From positions 2,182,501 to 2,246,500 of the forward strand of contig OU744446.1 of the NCBI GenBank assembly GCA_916610825.1: a stretch of 64,000 nucleotides of DNA. Direction: 5' to 3'. Shown here one piece after another: positions 35,899 to 64,000 of the stretch. The DNA is from Haliclystus octoradiatus (Eukaryota > Cnidaria > Staurozoa > Stauromedusae > Haliclystidae). Position numbers and translations under genes: made by a program. Numbering within the stretch: position 1 is the first letter of the stretch; each line of letters begins with the position of its first letter. The notes beneath the pieces were generated by a model, which made no database searches, was not told where the DNA came from, and saw only the letters and a list, made by a program, of their open reading frames with translations.

Positions 35899-38800
35899 AT
35901 GGAGACTTTAATCCAATGGAGATTTTTCATTACTATGCTATTATGTTTTCGTTTTACAAATGGTATGGTACTCATTTGAAGTATTTTTGATAATATCTTG
36001 TTAGATTTTTTAATCAATGGCATTTACTAAGAAAAGTTTTTTGCTTTGCATTATTTTTTATTTTAGAAAATAAAATGAGTCATTTATCTTGCATAATAAT
36101 TGTACGTTTCTTATTCTTTCCGTACGAAGTAATTTGATTTCATTACGTCAATAGACAGGCCCTAGACATTTATGTCACAACGTGTTGATTTTTGAACATA
36201 ATTTGATCATATATGTTGATATGTCTTTGATGCTGAATTTTATCCTAACAAACAATATTATCGTTTTTATTTTATTTTGGCAGTCTATCATTTAAGGTTT
36301 TTAATAATTGCTTATAATAATCATATATCTTATTATAGTATTAATGATATGTGAACTTCAAAGATATTTATCACATAAATTGATATTAACTTTAATTGAT
36401 ATTATGAAAATTCAAAAGTATATAAGAAATATATTTTCTATATCCTGATTGGTTAATTTCTTGCTATGTGGTAGGTCCAGCTAGTTATTATATATATACA
36501 TACAATAATGGAGCGTATGATATGTATTCATTCAAAATGTCTGAATTTCTGAATAAAAATACAAATTTATACTCCGATATTTATAGAATGAGAGTAAAAA
36601 ACATGAAACATGCTTAAATTACGCTTTTTCAAGTTTCACACACCATAAGGTGATCATACTTAAATGTTTATAATTGTTTTAAGTTTAACAAGTGTAAAAT
36701 ATACAAAGTATAGACTGCTCATATATATTTCAATATTAAAACAGCAAAGATCATATCAGTACCTTTAATAGGCTTTATATTATTTCTATATATATTATGT
36801 ATGTTAATTCAATGTAATTAATAACATATCGTGATGATTCTTTGATGGAAATATTTATGCCTACCTGAATCAGTTCTTAAACATTTCAAATTTTCAAGGG
36901 TTCAACAATCACTCAATACAATCGATTGATTATCGGACTTCTTCGAATTAAAAATTAAAAATTTTCTGAAATTTATTGTTTCTCTTTATTTTGTAAATGC
37001 TTGCTGCATTTACAATTTCATGTGTAATATATAGGATACGAATGATATCTTATACAGATATCATATATACATATGTGAATCCTCAAATCTTAGCTGGGTA
37101 TTGAATAACATTTTCTTTTGACGAAAACAAAGGAAGAAGAAAATAATAAATGGAAATTAATTAAATATATACATTTAATTAGTATTCATATATACATTTA
37201 GATACTTATAACATTTAATCTAATCTAATTCAATTCAACTTTATTTTAATGTCAACTAACTGGAGACACAAAATACAATACATATTTTCATAAACTAACA
37301 TATATATATTTAGTGTACATTCATTTATAACAATATTATTGAACTGTTACTAACATTTTACTGTATTATTGTAATTATTGCTTTTTTTTGTTTTGTTATT
37401 ATTATTGTTATTTAACCGTTATATACAGAACTTCGTATTATTATTGTAAGTTCGTTAGTATGTGGTTTGTGGTAGAGCATAGATTTTAATGGACCCTTCA
37501 AGTTGTGAGCGTATTTATTGAAAACAATTTCACATAGAAAGCAAACTTATATTGCCTTATGTGCGGGATTTTATCAAGAATGTTAAGAGTAGGGTTAAGA
37601 GGCAATCGATTGTTTTCTTAAATCTTTCACACGTGATTAGAATTAAGTAGTGACGGTATAAACTTTAACATCAGGTTCAATTCATGAACCAGTATATTTT
37701 GTATTTATGAATTAAAACTATTTATCCGTTCTATTTACAACGTCATTTAAGTCATTAGGTTTAGAAGCCCATATTATATTGTCTATAATTAATACTGTAA
37801 ACTCATACAAAATATCATCAAATGTATACAAACAGTAGCAAATTTGCTCTGAATAAGAGCGTAAATATATGAAATAAGAAATACAAAACATCATGGCTGA
37901 TTAGTATCACTTTGCAGAAGGAACAATATATACTGTCCGACAAATTAAGATTTTAAATAGATATTTTATTGTTATAAGCGTTTTATAACTTCATACCCTA
38001 CGGTATGCATACATTATAGTATAGTACCCATTCATAAATACAGTCGGAAGTATCTGAAGCTCAAATTTTCAACAACCGTTCAAAATTGTCACATTTCAAT
38101 ACCGGATTTCAATTTTTCATAACCATAAAGTCTTATACATATTATAACGCATTAATATTAAGAAAATTGTAAAGAAATATTCTTCCGCCCTTTTCTCCAT
38201 TTCTTCGATCGTGTAGTATCATGATTGATTATTATCCGTAATTACGTAATTAGCGTGGGGTTTTATGAGGTTACTCTAGACAATAGGGTAAATTACGCGT
38301 TTGCTTAATGACAACCTTTATACAACAAGGAAAAGTAATCCGCAAGGAAAAAGAACATTGGATATTTGGATTCGATAAATACCAGAAATTAAGTCCTACA
38401 CATAGTAATTAGGAGCACGATGCTCTTAATTAATTATAAATTATTTAGGACATTAATAAACTAATAATTGTTGGAATTGTCATTCAGAAATATATTTAAT
38501 TTCGCAACAGAAGCTACATGTACAATTATATCACAAATTCCTCTTAAAAAGGGAAATAGTTTTATTTCTTCATGAGAATATCATTTCCTAAAAATTTCAT
38601 GAAACGATAAGAAAAATTTAATGAAAAATAAACATTACATTTTTTATTAAACTTTTACAAAAGTGAATGTTCACTATATATAAATAAGTTCATGAACTGG
38701 TTTGGCATGAACATTTTCCTATTTTGATATATTATTCAGGATATTTTGGTTTGCAAAAACAGACATATAGAGTTTTGAGGCCTTGTTTATCATCTGGTCA

Positions 38801-41800
38801 CAATGACATTGGATGACCCCATTTCAATAGACTATAGATTTCATAGAATATTCCAAGACAATGATAGACCTGGGGCATTCTCTTGGTATCTATTAGATGG
38901 TAACAATACTCGTGTATCATTGCTTGCATAATTAATGAATTACATCATCTTCATGAAACATGTTTATGCAAGATATGTGGATCAACTGCCTTGTATTTAT
39001 ATCATATTCTAAATTTCCCATGTAACGAGTCATACACCGAATTAGTTAAAAATGTTTAGTTTTGAGTATTACCTTGAAAATATAATAAAATAAATAAAAA
39101 AATTCAATCAATCAATAAATAAATTATGCAAATAAATTACAAATCTACAAATTCAATACATTATAAATAACTAATAACATACATTATGCTATACTATATA
39201 CTGTCAGACATCAAGAAATGACTGCTTAACAATAATGCCTTATATAACACATACATGTAATCAAATAGAACAAACAGCAAAAATCATGTATCATAATAGT
39301 TGTTTATATGTCTTTAAATAAACTATTTCTATTCTATTCTGCTACATATAATATTGTATCTACAAAGGACTAAATGTTTGCCCAGAATCGGGCGTAAATT
39401 TGAAATGTTTTAGTCATTTTTTTTATTATTTTTATTTATCGTCTAGCCACCAACCGGGTAAGCTTTTTTCACAGGGTCGGTTGGTTAGTTGGTTAGTGTT
39501 TTTGGGGCGTGTGTGAGTTTAATGGCCTTATGCCCTTCCTGATACCAATCAATAGTGCTCCTGCCAGGGATTAAACCAAGACCCTGCACGCCGAAGTCCA
39601 GCACCCTAGCAACTGTATTACGGTCCCCTAATGCCGATACCGTCCTGCCAATCGTAGCGAAGTTTCAACAGTAGATTGAAAGTTGAGACACGGGTAGGGA
39701 TTTTTGTAAGCATGCGAAACTATTAAAGAAAGCCGAAGTGGCAGTTACTGTATATCATATCATAATTCAAAAATGCACACTTTGTTCAAATTTGCGATAT
39801 TATGATACTGATTTTATCAAGACAATTACGGATTATTTTAATTGAATCTCGTACTTTTTTAAGGATTCATAACCCCATTTTTTTTTTATATTCACGAATT
39901 TTTATTTATTGGTTTTTACATATTTCTTCAAAACTCCTAAAAACTAAATTACTATTTTAATATACAATATAAAATATTATTTTATCCCAGGTGGAATCTG
40001 TTGGGAGAGAAGAAGTAGAAGTGGAACATGTACAAAATATCTAGAAAAAGATATCACAGAAATTGAATGCTGCAGCAAAGTAGCCAAGAATGGTCTTTTG
40101 GGATATAGTGATGCTAATGTCACATCACCTGGTCGTCTTTTCTTTCTAATGTTTGTTGAGCCACCAAAGTGCAAATCATGTGAGTATAAATACTTTTTTT
40201 AAATTGATTTGATGACCTTCGCGTTTTCATTTGGCGTATGATATTATACGTGTGATATGTCTGCTTTTGTATTACAGGTAGTGCCGTGTCGATTCCTCTG
40301 AGCAAATCAGGTATAAATAAATTCCATCAAATTGAAATCCCCCATATAATATTATTGAATCTCTGGGATAAAAAGCCACGTAGACCTAGAACACGTTTCT
40401 ATGTGAATTGGATTCAGCCATTGAAAAGGGGTGAAATAATACTAAGTATATATTCAATATTCTTTAGTATATACTTGACATAATTGGATCAATATGCTGC
40501 TGTTCTAATTGATTTCTCTCAAGAGTTAGTCAAAAACTATAATTGTTACTTGATGCTTTCTCAAACTATATTGTAGCCCAACAACATGCTCACCCATATG
40601 CATATTGTTTCGTAACGAGACGTATAGTCGCTATGTGAACAAGTAACAAATACCGAGTCCTATTGATAACTGTAGAATTAGCATCCGGATTGTATAAGAC
40701 GATTTCATTCCTGGTTGTATCTAGATAGCTGGAGATCGTAGATTTCGTTAGATCATGCTAACTGGTTCATATATATCCCGGGGGGTAACTCCCATATGAC
40801 GGCTATACGGGGACGTGCCACTTTTTTGGGTCCATATTCCAGCTGAGAAAAAACTTTTTGGGTACGAGATATCAAATTTTGGAGCTTTTGGGTATCCTAT
40901 TTTTGACTTTTTCAAGAATTTTTTCGTTTTTGGGTATTGTTTCAATCAACCTGCTAGCACTTTTTGAGTAGCATCAACAGAATTTTTGGAACTTTTTGGG
41001 TACTTCACCTTTTTCCAAAGTGGCACCCCCCGTCCCTGAAGAGCCGGAGTTACCCCTGGGATATATATAAACCTATGCGTTTAGTAGAACAAAAGTAATT
41101 TAGTATATTTCATGATCTGTACTCTGATTGGTTTGTTGCTCAATTGTTCACTATTTTCAATAGACCGCGTTAAATGATTTAATTTGTATTCAAGAAATGA
41201 ATGTCTTTGCAATTTGTATTACTAACTGCTTGTATCAACGTCAGATTTTTTAATCGGTATGATAGGACTATACTTTTTTTCTGTTACAGATCCATGCCGA
41301 GATGTTCATTGTAGCTTTCAGAAACGTTGTCGTGTGAACTATCGTTCAAACAAACCCGTGTGCGTTTGCAATGTTGATTGTTCTGGGGCATACCCAGGTA
41401 TCATCTGTGGTACTAATGCCATGACGTATGCAAATGAATGTCAGCTTCGATTTTTTAATTGTCATCGTGATATGAACTCAACATCAATTGATTACAAAGG
41501 TGTTTGCCAACGTAAGTTTTATAACTATATAGATAGTATAATAGTATATAGACAGTCACATTATAGGAAAATGCTGTCCCTCTTTTGAAAAACATAGTTG
41601 CTACACGAAAAACACGAAAAAAAACACGACACAAAACTTAGTACCAAGTTAAGGTTATATATCCAGTCCTCAGTACCAAATTATCCTTCGATTACCAGAG
41701 ACCAGTGAAGGATGTCATGAAATGGTTGTAACTGAAATGAATTAAGTAGAACAACGTTTCTAGCTTTCAAACTTCTATTGTGATCTATTATATTTTTAGA

Positions 41801-43519
41801 CGTAAAGGAGTTTTCGTTTAATTTAAGTAAGCCCAGGGAAAGAGCAATAATATTTCAACTTGACGTAAAAGTTAGTGCATGAAGATGAATATATATACTA
41901 CATGCGATCTATAAAGGACCTATGACGCCCCTATGATAATGTCAATAATATGTCAATAATGTCACACAAGCGTCATATGTAATTATAGGGACATATAGTG
42001 CTGCCTTGGTGTAGTGGATAGGGCGTTGGACTACGGCCCGCAGGGTCTCGAGTTCAGGTTGGCGTCAGGAAGGGCATCCGGCTATTAAACGCACACAAGC
42101 TCTGGGCATGCTTACTGGGAGGGCTAATTCAACATGTGGAGATGATTGAGGAGCAACTCATGTATTATAGATAGGCCCTGATGACTTTGTCGGCAAACCC
42201 AAGTTTTTGCCCAAAAATACCAATAAAATGCTCCTAAAATAGATTTATTGAATTTGTTCCTTATTGAAACATATGCTTAAAACAATAATCAATATTCTAT
42301 AGCCAGTTGATGTGACCGAATACGTAAAATGCCGTCATCCTAAAAACTTCAATACAATCATCGAAATATAATCTTTAACTTTTCTGTTTCCCTAGCAACA
42401 TGCTCTAGTATTCAATGTGATTCTGGTAGACTATGTGCCTCAGATCAATATAAAATACCGCATTGCATTCGGGTTAAGTGTCCTCTAAATTGTCCAAATA
42501 TAACCAATGGAACTCTATGTGGTGCAGATGGTATTACTTATACGTCAAACTGTCACTTACAACAAGCAGCATGCAAAACTAAAGCTATTATCACAGTTGC
42601 TTACAAGGGGTCTTGTAAAGGTGAGTCTATATAGGCGATCTATTATTGCATGATTTCTCTCGTATATAATATTCCGTAGGATTTTATCCAACCAAAGATA
42701 TCTACTTCAGTGTACAATATCAGTATTTGACTGATTCAATCCCACCCACTTTTGCGTTGTCATTAGTTTAAAATAAGAATTTAGAATCTTATAACTTCAA
42801 CAGAAAAATTCAGAAGAAAATGCTGAAATGGTCTAGGATTTCAGAAGACTAAACTATTTGTCGGGAACTAATGATGATGTTCAGACAAATACAGTACAAC
42901 GATATATGCAATTTAGCAGAGTTGCACAAGAAGTAGTTTTTGAGGTTCACGATTCATGTCTTGAGAGTTCTTGAAAGAAATTTTGCAATAAGAGCAAATT
43001 GGGCAGACATTGTATTGTATTGCATACCTGATAGAGCCTGATAGCACTATATGTGATGTCACACTGTCAGTGTATGACGGAAATCAAAATATGATGATCC
43101 GCTGATCGTGATCCTGAATCCGGATCAAAAATGAAGTGTGGATCTGATCAAAAATAGAATATGTCGCAGTCAAAATTTTGCATATTTTGCTTTATGTATG
43201 CATATAGTTCTTTGGTGATTTTCATTTCTTCTTTTGATATAATAAATCTGATATTAACTAAATCGGATATCTGCTTCTTTTTACAGTAACAAAATGTGCT
43301 GAATTAAAATGCGCAGACAAAAAACAATGTTTAACTGATGTCACTGGAAATGCACGTTGTGTCACGTGCCTTGGCTATTGTTTGGGATTATCATCAACTA
43401 CACAAACTGATCTATGTGGAACGGATGGCAAAACCTATAAGAGTTGGTGTGAGCTAAGAAAATATGCATGCCAGACAAAGAAATTCATCGAAGTTGATTA
43501 TTACGGGAATTGTCAATAG
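35899..43519 (+). CDS. FST: Follistatin 2, complete, 5 exons, 310 aa
   Basis: Second follistatin, same strand and architecture as the gene at 20396. Exons are 35899-35962, 39991-40179, 41290-41511, 42396-42620 and 43287-43519, all joined in phase 1 with GT-AG introns. Exon 1 encodes the signal peptide METLIQWRFFITMLLCFRFTN. Exon 2 encodes the N-domain (GGICWERRSRSGTC, EIECCSKVAKNG, LFFLMFVEPPKCKSC). Exons 3-5 encode three follistatin/Kazal modules with ICGTNAMTYANEC, LCGADGITYTSNC and LCGTDGKTYKSWC. The summed coding length is 933 nt, exactly equal to follistatin 1, though the sequences have diverged widely, so the duplication is old. Intron 1 is 4.0 kb and repeat-rich; intron 2 holds a GGGGTAACTCC MITE. 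The product should be secreted and bind TGF-beta-family ligands by family analogy; which ligand is unknown. Confidence 0.92.
39180..39345 (+). mobile_element. LINE 3'-UTR fragment
   Basis: 'cagacatcaagaaatgactgc' at the left and 'gtttatatgtctttaaataaa' before a TATTC tail match the 3' UTR of the LINE ending at 12735 and the fragment ending at 10440. Confidence 0.7.
39425..39665 (-). mobile_element. tRNA-derived SINE, minus strand
   Basis: Read on the minus strand: 'gtgctggacttcggcgtgca', 'ggtcttggtttaatccctgg', then 'tcaggaagggcataaggcc' and 'attaaactcacacacgcc'. The same tail appears in + orientation at 42000-42180, and tail fragments are at 49325-49435 and 55375-55490. Confidence 0.7.
40777..41060. 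mobile_element. Inverted-repeat MITE, GGGGTAACTCC family, in follistatin 2 intron 2
   Basis: 284 bp. Ends CCCGGGGGGTAACTCC and GGAGTTACCCCTGGG are inverted repeats flanked by atatat on both sides, a likely target duplication. The interior is non-coding. Confidence 0.82.
42000..42180 (+). mobile_element. tRNA-derived SINE, plus strand, follistatin 2 intron 3
   Basis: Head 'ccttggtgtagtggataggg' and 'cgttggactacggcc' resembles a tRNA 5' half with an A box. It continues with 'gtcaggaagggcatccggc' and 'attaaacgcacac', the family tail. Confidence 0.7.
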
Positions 43520-45885
43520 TAAGATGGAAATCAAATATATAAACAAACATTTATTTGTCATATTCCGAAAACCAGATTGCCATTTAATAGATATGGAATA
43601 TCATTAACTATAATACGAAGACCATAGTTTAATGCTGACCTTTTGAGGCTCACTTCAGTTTTGTGGAATATTCCGTGGGCATCTGATTCTTGACGTAAAA
43701 CGTCCTATTAGAGACATGCACTGCCTCGTGCTGGTGGAATATTTCTTCAAAGTTTGACTCAGCTTTCAAGGGTACATACTTGAAATATCAGGCTATTTCG
43801 TTTGAAAGAGTTTATAAAACTATTTTACGAAGAACTTATATATAGCAGGTAATTAAATAGATCAGTTTTCGAGTAATTTGTGAATAGCATGGTTCGTACA
43901 ATATCGTACAATAAAGTTTACAGCACTGAAAATGTTTAAATAATATAAATCAAAATATGCGAAAGGATAATATACGCCATGGAAAGAAATGAAAAGGTTT
44001 AGTATATTGAGAACGTTAGTTTATGATGTATCAAAGATAATACTATATTGCTTAAAGCTTTTAAATAATAAATAAAACATAATTTATTAATAATGAACAT
44101 ATATTATAGTAATATTCACTCTATAATTATAAATCATCTGGTATAGTTTTGCATTATTAAATGCTTTTTGTATTCTAAATACGATCAAATATTGCTGCAG
44201 ATAGTTGTTTTAATTCTATTTTGTTGCTTCATATTATCGAAATTGGATACAGCATACAGGTAGTTTGGAATATTTCATACCAAAACTGTTATTATAGAAC
44301 TTAAAGAATAACAAATGACAGTAGTAGAGAATTTTAATGTGTCATTTCATGTTTATAACATATTGATTGACTGTTCATGAATAGTTCATAATCTTCATTC
44401 TCTGACCTATGTCTAAAACGCAAGTTTATGTACTTGCTAGGCAAAATTTCATAAACCTTTTCGGTAAATCTGCATAAAATTGTGTGAGCTCATGAACCTT
44501 ATGTGAAATGTGCTTGAAATTTCTTGAACTTATAAACTAGTAAAGCAATCATAATATTTTTATGAATAATGCATGAAATTCGTGAATTCGTGGATTTTTC
44601 AAAAGTTCATGAGCTTATTGTGAACCGATAGTGTAATATCGCGAGTTCATGAACTAATCAAAAGTTCATAAACATTTTGTGAACTGTGCATAAAATTTCA
44701 CTAGTTCATGAACTATATTTAAATTTTATAAGCTTTTTGGAAACTGGACATTGAATTTGGTGAGCTTTTGTGATGGAATTTTTGGAAGGTTCACAGTCAT
44801 GAATTACACTTTCGAAAATCAACATTACGAAATATTTGGTCAAAACGTACTCATAGAATATATTTATTAAGAAAGGGGTCTGATATGTCAAAATTCATAA
44901 GTGCACGGAGAAATGATATTAACCTCTCGAGAGCTTTCAAATTAATATCGCAGGGAACTGCATTGTAGAATTAAGTAAGATACAGAACAGAACAAAATTA
45001 TATTAATAAAAAAATGTTGGGGAGAAGAGAAAAGGACTAAGCATATTATGTATCAGTTTTTAAATTTTATTTTGTTTACTTTACAATGATATTCATATTA
45101 TAATATATCGTCATTTTATATAACAAATTATTATCGACAAATTCTACAAATAAAAAGAAATTAATTCTCAAATTTTTAACAGAATAAAATAAGGCTACCT
45201 ATATATATATTTATATATAGATGAACATATTTATGATTAAATATGTTATTAAATACCCTGAATTAGGAAATTTAAAGTACTAATCATACTAAAATAATCT
45301 CAAATGAAAATATTTCCTTCTTAATAATAATTGTTGTAATTTGAAGTAATAATAATATTAATTATTAGTTAGTGATGTTGTATAATGTATATTATTATTA
45401 CCAAAAATAAAATGGCGTTGTTTATTTCAAATAAAAAGTTACAATTTATTATATAAAATTTGCATATTTATTCATTTTTTTTTTATTGTGTGCGAAACGT
45501 GCATATACTTTCAAAACCAACAGTTAATTCAGTAAACAGTTTGACTGTTTAACCGATATATTAATTTCAACATGATAATCTCATATGTCTAATCGAATAT
45601 CATTATTAAATCAGTTGAGCATTTTGATAGGTGTTCCTTATAAAAAATATTGCTTTCAAATAAATAATTGATTTTGATGTTAAACGAGATCAAAATACGA
45701 AATCAAACGCGAATAATTAATAAAAGTATTAAAACATTGACATGTCTGTCATTTTTTATCAGAACAGTTTCAAACTTTGGTTGTTTTACATCAAAATCAA
45801 GAATTTAATTGAAAGCAAATTGTTCATAAGAAACCTCTTTTATTTGAAAATCGCAACGTGTTTTTTTGTAATAATTAGCCACGTG
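43520..45885. other. Convergent intergenic region, follistatin 2 / insulin receptor
   Basis: AT-rich DNA with diverged TTCATGAAC-type units (about 44340-44790) and no gene. On the minus strand an AATAAA at 45839-45844 lies about 42 nt beyond the receptor stop and may be its polyadenylation signal. Confidence 0.5.
44340..44790. repeat. Diverged TTCATGAAC palindrome block
   Basis: Many decayed units such as 'gttcatgaactaatcaaaag' and 'agttcatgaactatattt'. Older looking than the block at 25143. Confidence 0.6.
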
Positions 45886-63201
<17,316 letters not shown>

Positions 63202-64000
63202 CTAGAACAAATATGAACAGTGTAGAAAAATCCTAGGCCCCTGACAAAAATAGGTATACTTCACTCTTACATTTCAAATGACATGAAGACAGATGTTTAA
63301 TATTAATATACCAGCATAATTATTGTGTTTATTTAAAGGTTTTTCGTCTCACATTAATATCAAATCTATTTCTGTAATATTTGCTGTAGCCATGTGTTTG
63401 CTTGAGGTGCTGCTGATGTGATAAAAGTATTATGCTAGTCGCTAAAGCACTGCGAAAAAATGTGTTGAATTCATGAACAGCTCAGGAAGTTCATGAACAT
63501 TTCATGTTATAAACATGCTTATGAACAGTTCACAAACAGTTCATGAACTAGTTCATGAACGTTAAATGGCCTAATTGCCCATGGACTTTTTAATCAAATG
63601 TTTATGAACAATTCATGAAAACTGGGTCATTTAGCATTGATGAAATAGTTCATGTTTGTGAACTGTTTCTCTCAAAGGAAAGTGTTAAAAAGGAAAAGCT
63701 ACAACTTTGAAGGTATATAGCTCTTTGAAATATATGATGCAATAAATTTAATAGCTAGCAAGATCAGAATGAAAATGTAAATATTGAATGAAAAAATTAA
63801 AAGGATTTCACCTTTGCTGTGTGTGTAGAATATAGATGTAGTGATGTTGGCCGAACAACATGGTCATGCACTCTTGTAGCAAAAAGGTTGTTTCTTTTTT
63901 GGATTCAAAAAGTGGAACACAAACATTTCCAAAATACAATGGTCAAGGTCAATTTATGGGAAAAGAATTGTGTGATGCAAAAACTCAAAAAGGACATTTA
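63202..64000 (-). other. Insulin receptor intron running to the window edge
   Basis: No further exon could be supported. It contains a TTCATGAAC block (63455-63685) and the second copy of the dispersed repeat (63680-63985). Confidence 0.6.
63455..63685. repeat. TTCATGAAC palindrome block
   Basis: Starts 'gcgaaaaaatgtgttgaat', followed by 'tcatgaacagctcagg', and ends 'gtgaactgtttctctcaaagg', so both outer ends resemble the inverted termini of 25143-25462. Confidence 0.7.

Larger units (their letters stand above)
35963..39990 (+). other. Intron 1 of follistatin 2
   Basis: 4-kb phase-1 intron. It contains a solo foldback arm (36585-36656), a LINE 3' end (39180-39345), a minus-strand SINE (39425-39665) and otherwise very AT-rich sequence. 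No internal exon found. Confidence 0.8.

Overview
This is a stretch of an animal nuclear genome, not a prokaryotic one. Genes are split by GT-AG introns, intergenic and intronic DNA is AT-rich and full of short transposons, and the recognisable proteins belong to animal signalling families (insulin-type receptor tyrosine kinase, follistatin, Dispatched, ABHD17). The mix of genes, AT-richness and small-element load fits an early-branching metazoan such as a sponge or a cnidarian-grade animal. That placement is inference; nothing here fixes the species.

Layout. (1) 2463-5155 (-): ABHD17-type depalmitoylase, two exons, complete. (2) 7515-8947 (+): small secreted six-cysteine protein of a family I do not recognise; a paralogous exon lies at 14157-14566, separated from it by two decayed LINEs, a long ATAC microsatellite and a nested MITE/SINE cluster. 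(3) 20396-23759 (+): follistatin, five exons, 310 aa. (4) 24437-30641 (-): Dispatched-like 12-TM protein, three exons, about 1004 aa, convergent with the first follistatin. (5) 30642-35898: repeat-rich intergenic DNA. (6) 35899-43519 (+): second follistatin, again five exons and 310 aa with every intron in the same phase. (7) 45886 to beyond 63201 (-): insulin/IGF receptor orthologue; 14 exons are visible, from the C-terminal tail through the kinase, NPEY juxtamembrane motif, TM segment and three FNIII domains to the end of the L2 domain. The 5' part lies beyond the window.

How the genes relate. Follistatins bind and neutralise TGF-beta-superfamily ligands outside the cell, Dispatched releases lipid-modified ligands, and the receptor reads insulin-like peptides, so this is a neighbourhood of extracellular signalling genes. 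No operon logic applies. The leader exon of the cysteine-rich gene and that of the first follistatin are visibly similar and have the same exit phase, which suggests exon sharing by local duplication.

The non-coding part holds several structured repeat families: Tc1/mariner-type MITEs (TA + CAGT termini, two sub-families), a TTAA-flanked piggyBac-like 1-kb element in two inverted copies, elements built from TTCATGAAC palindromes, a terminal-inverted-repeat element carrying a tRNA-like part and TTAGGG-like repeats, tRNA-derived SINEs, LINEs (one with an intact RT reading frame inside an insulin receptor intron), and a roughly 650-bp TAAA microsatellite. Exon boundaries were found by eye from splice signals, frame continuity and remembered family sequences; no alignment or transcript data were used.
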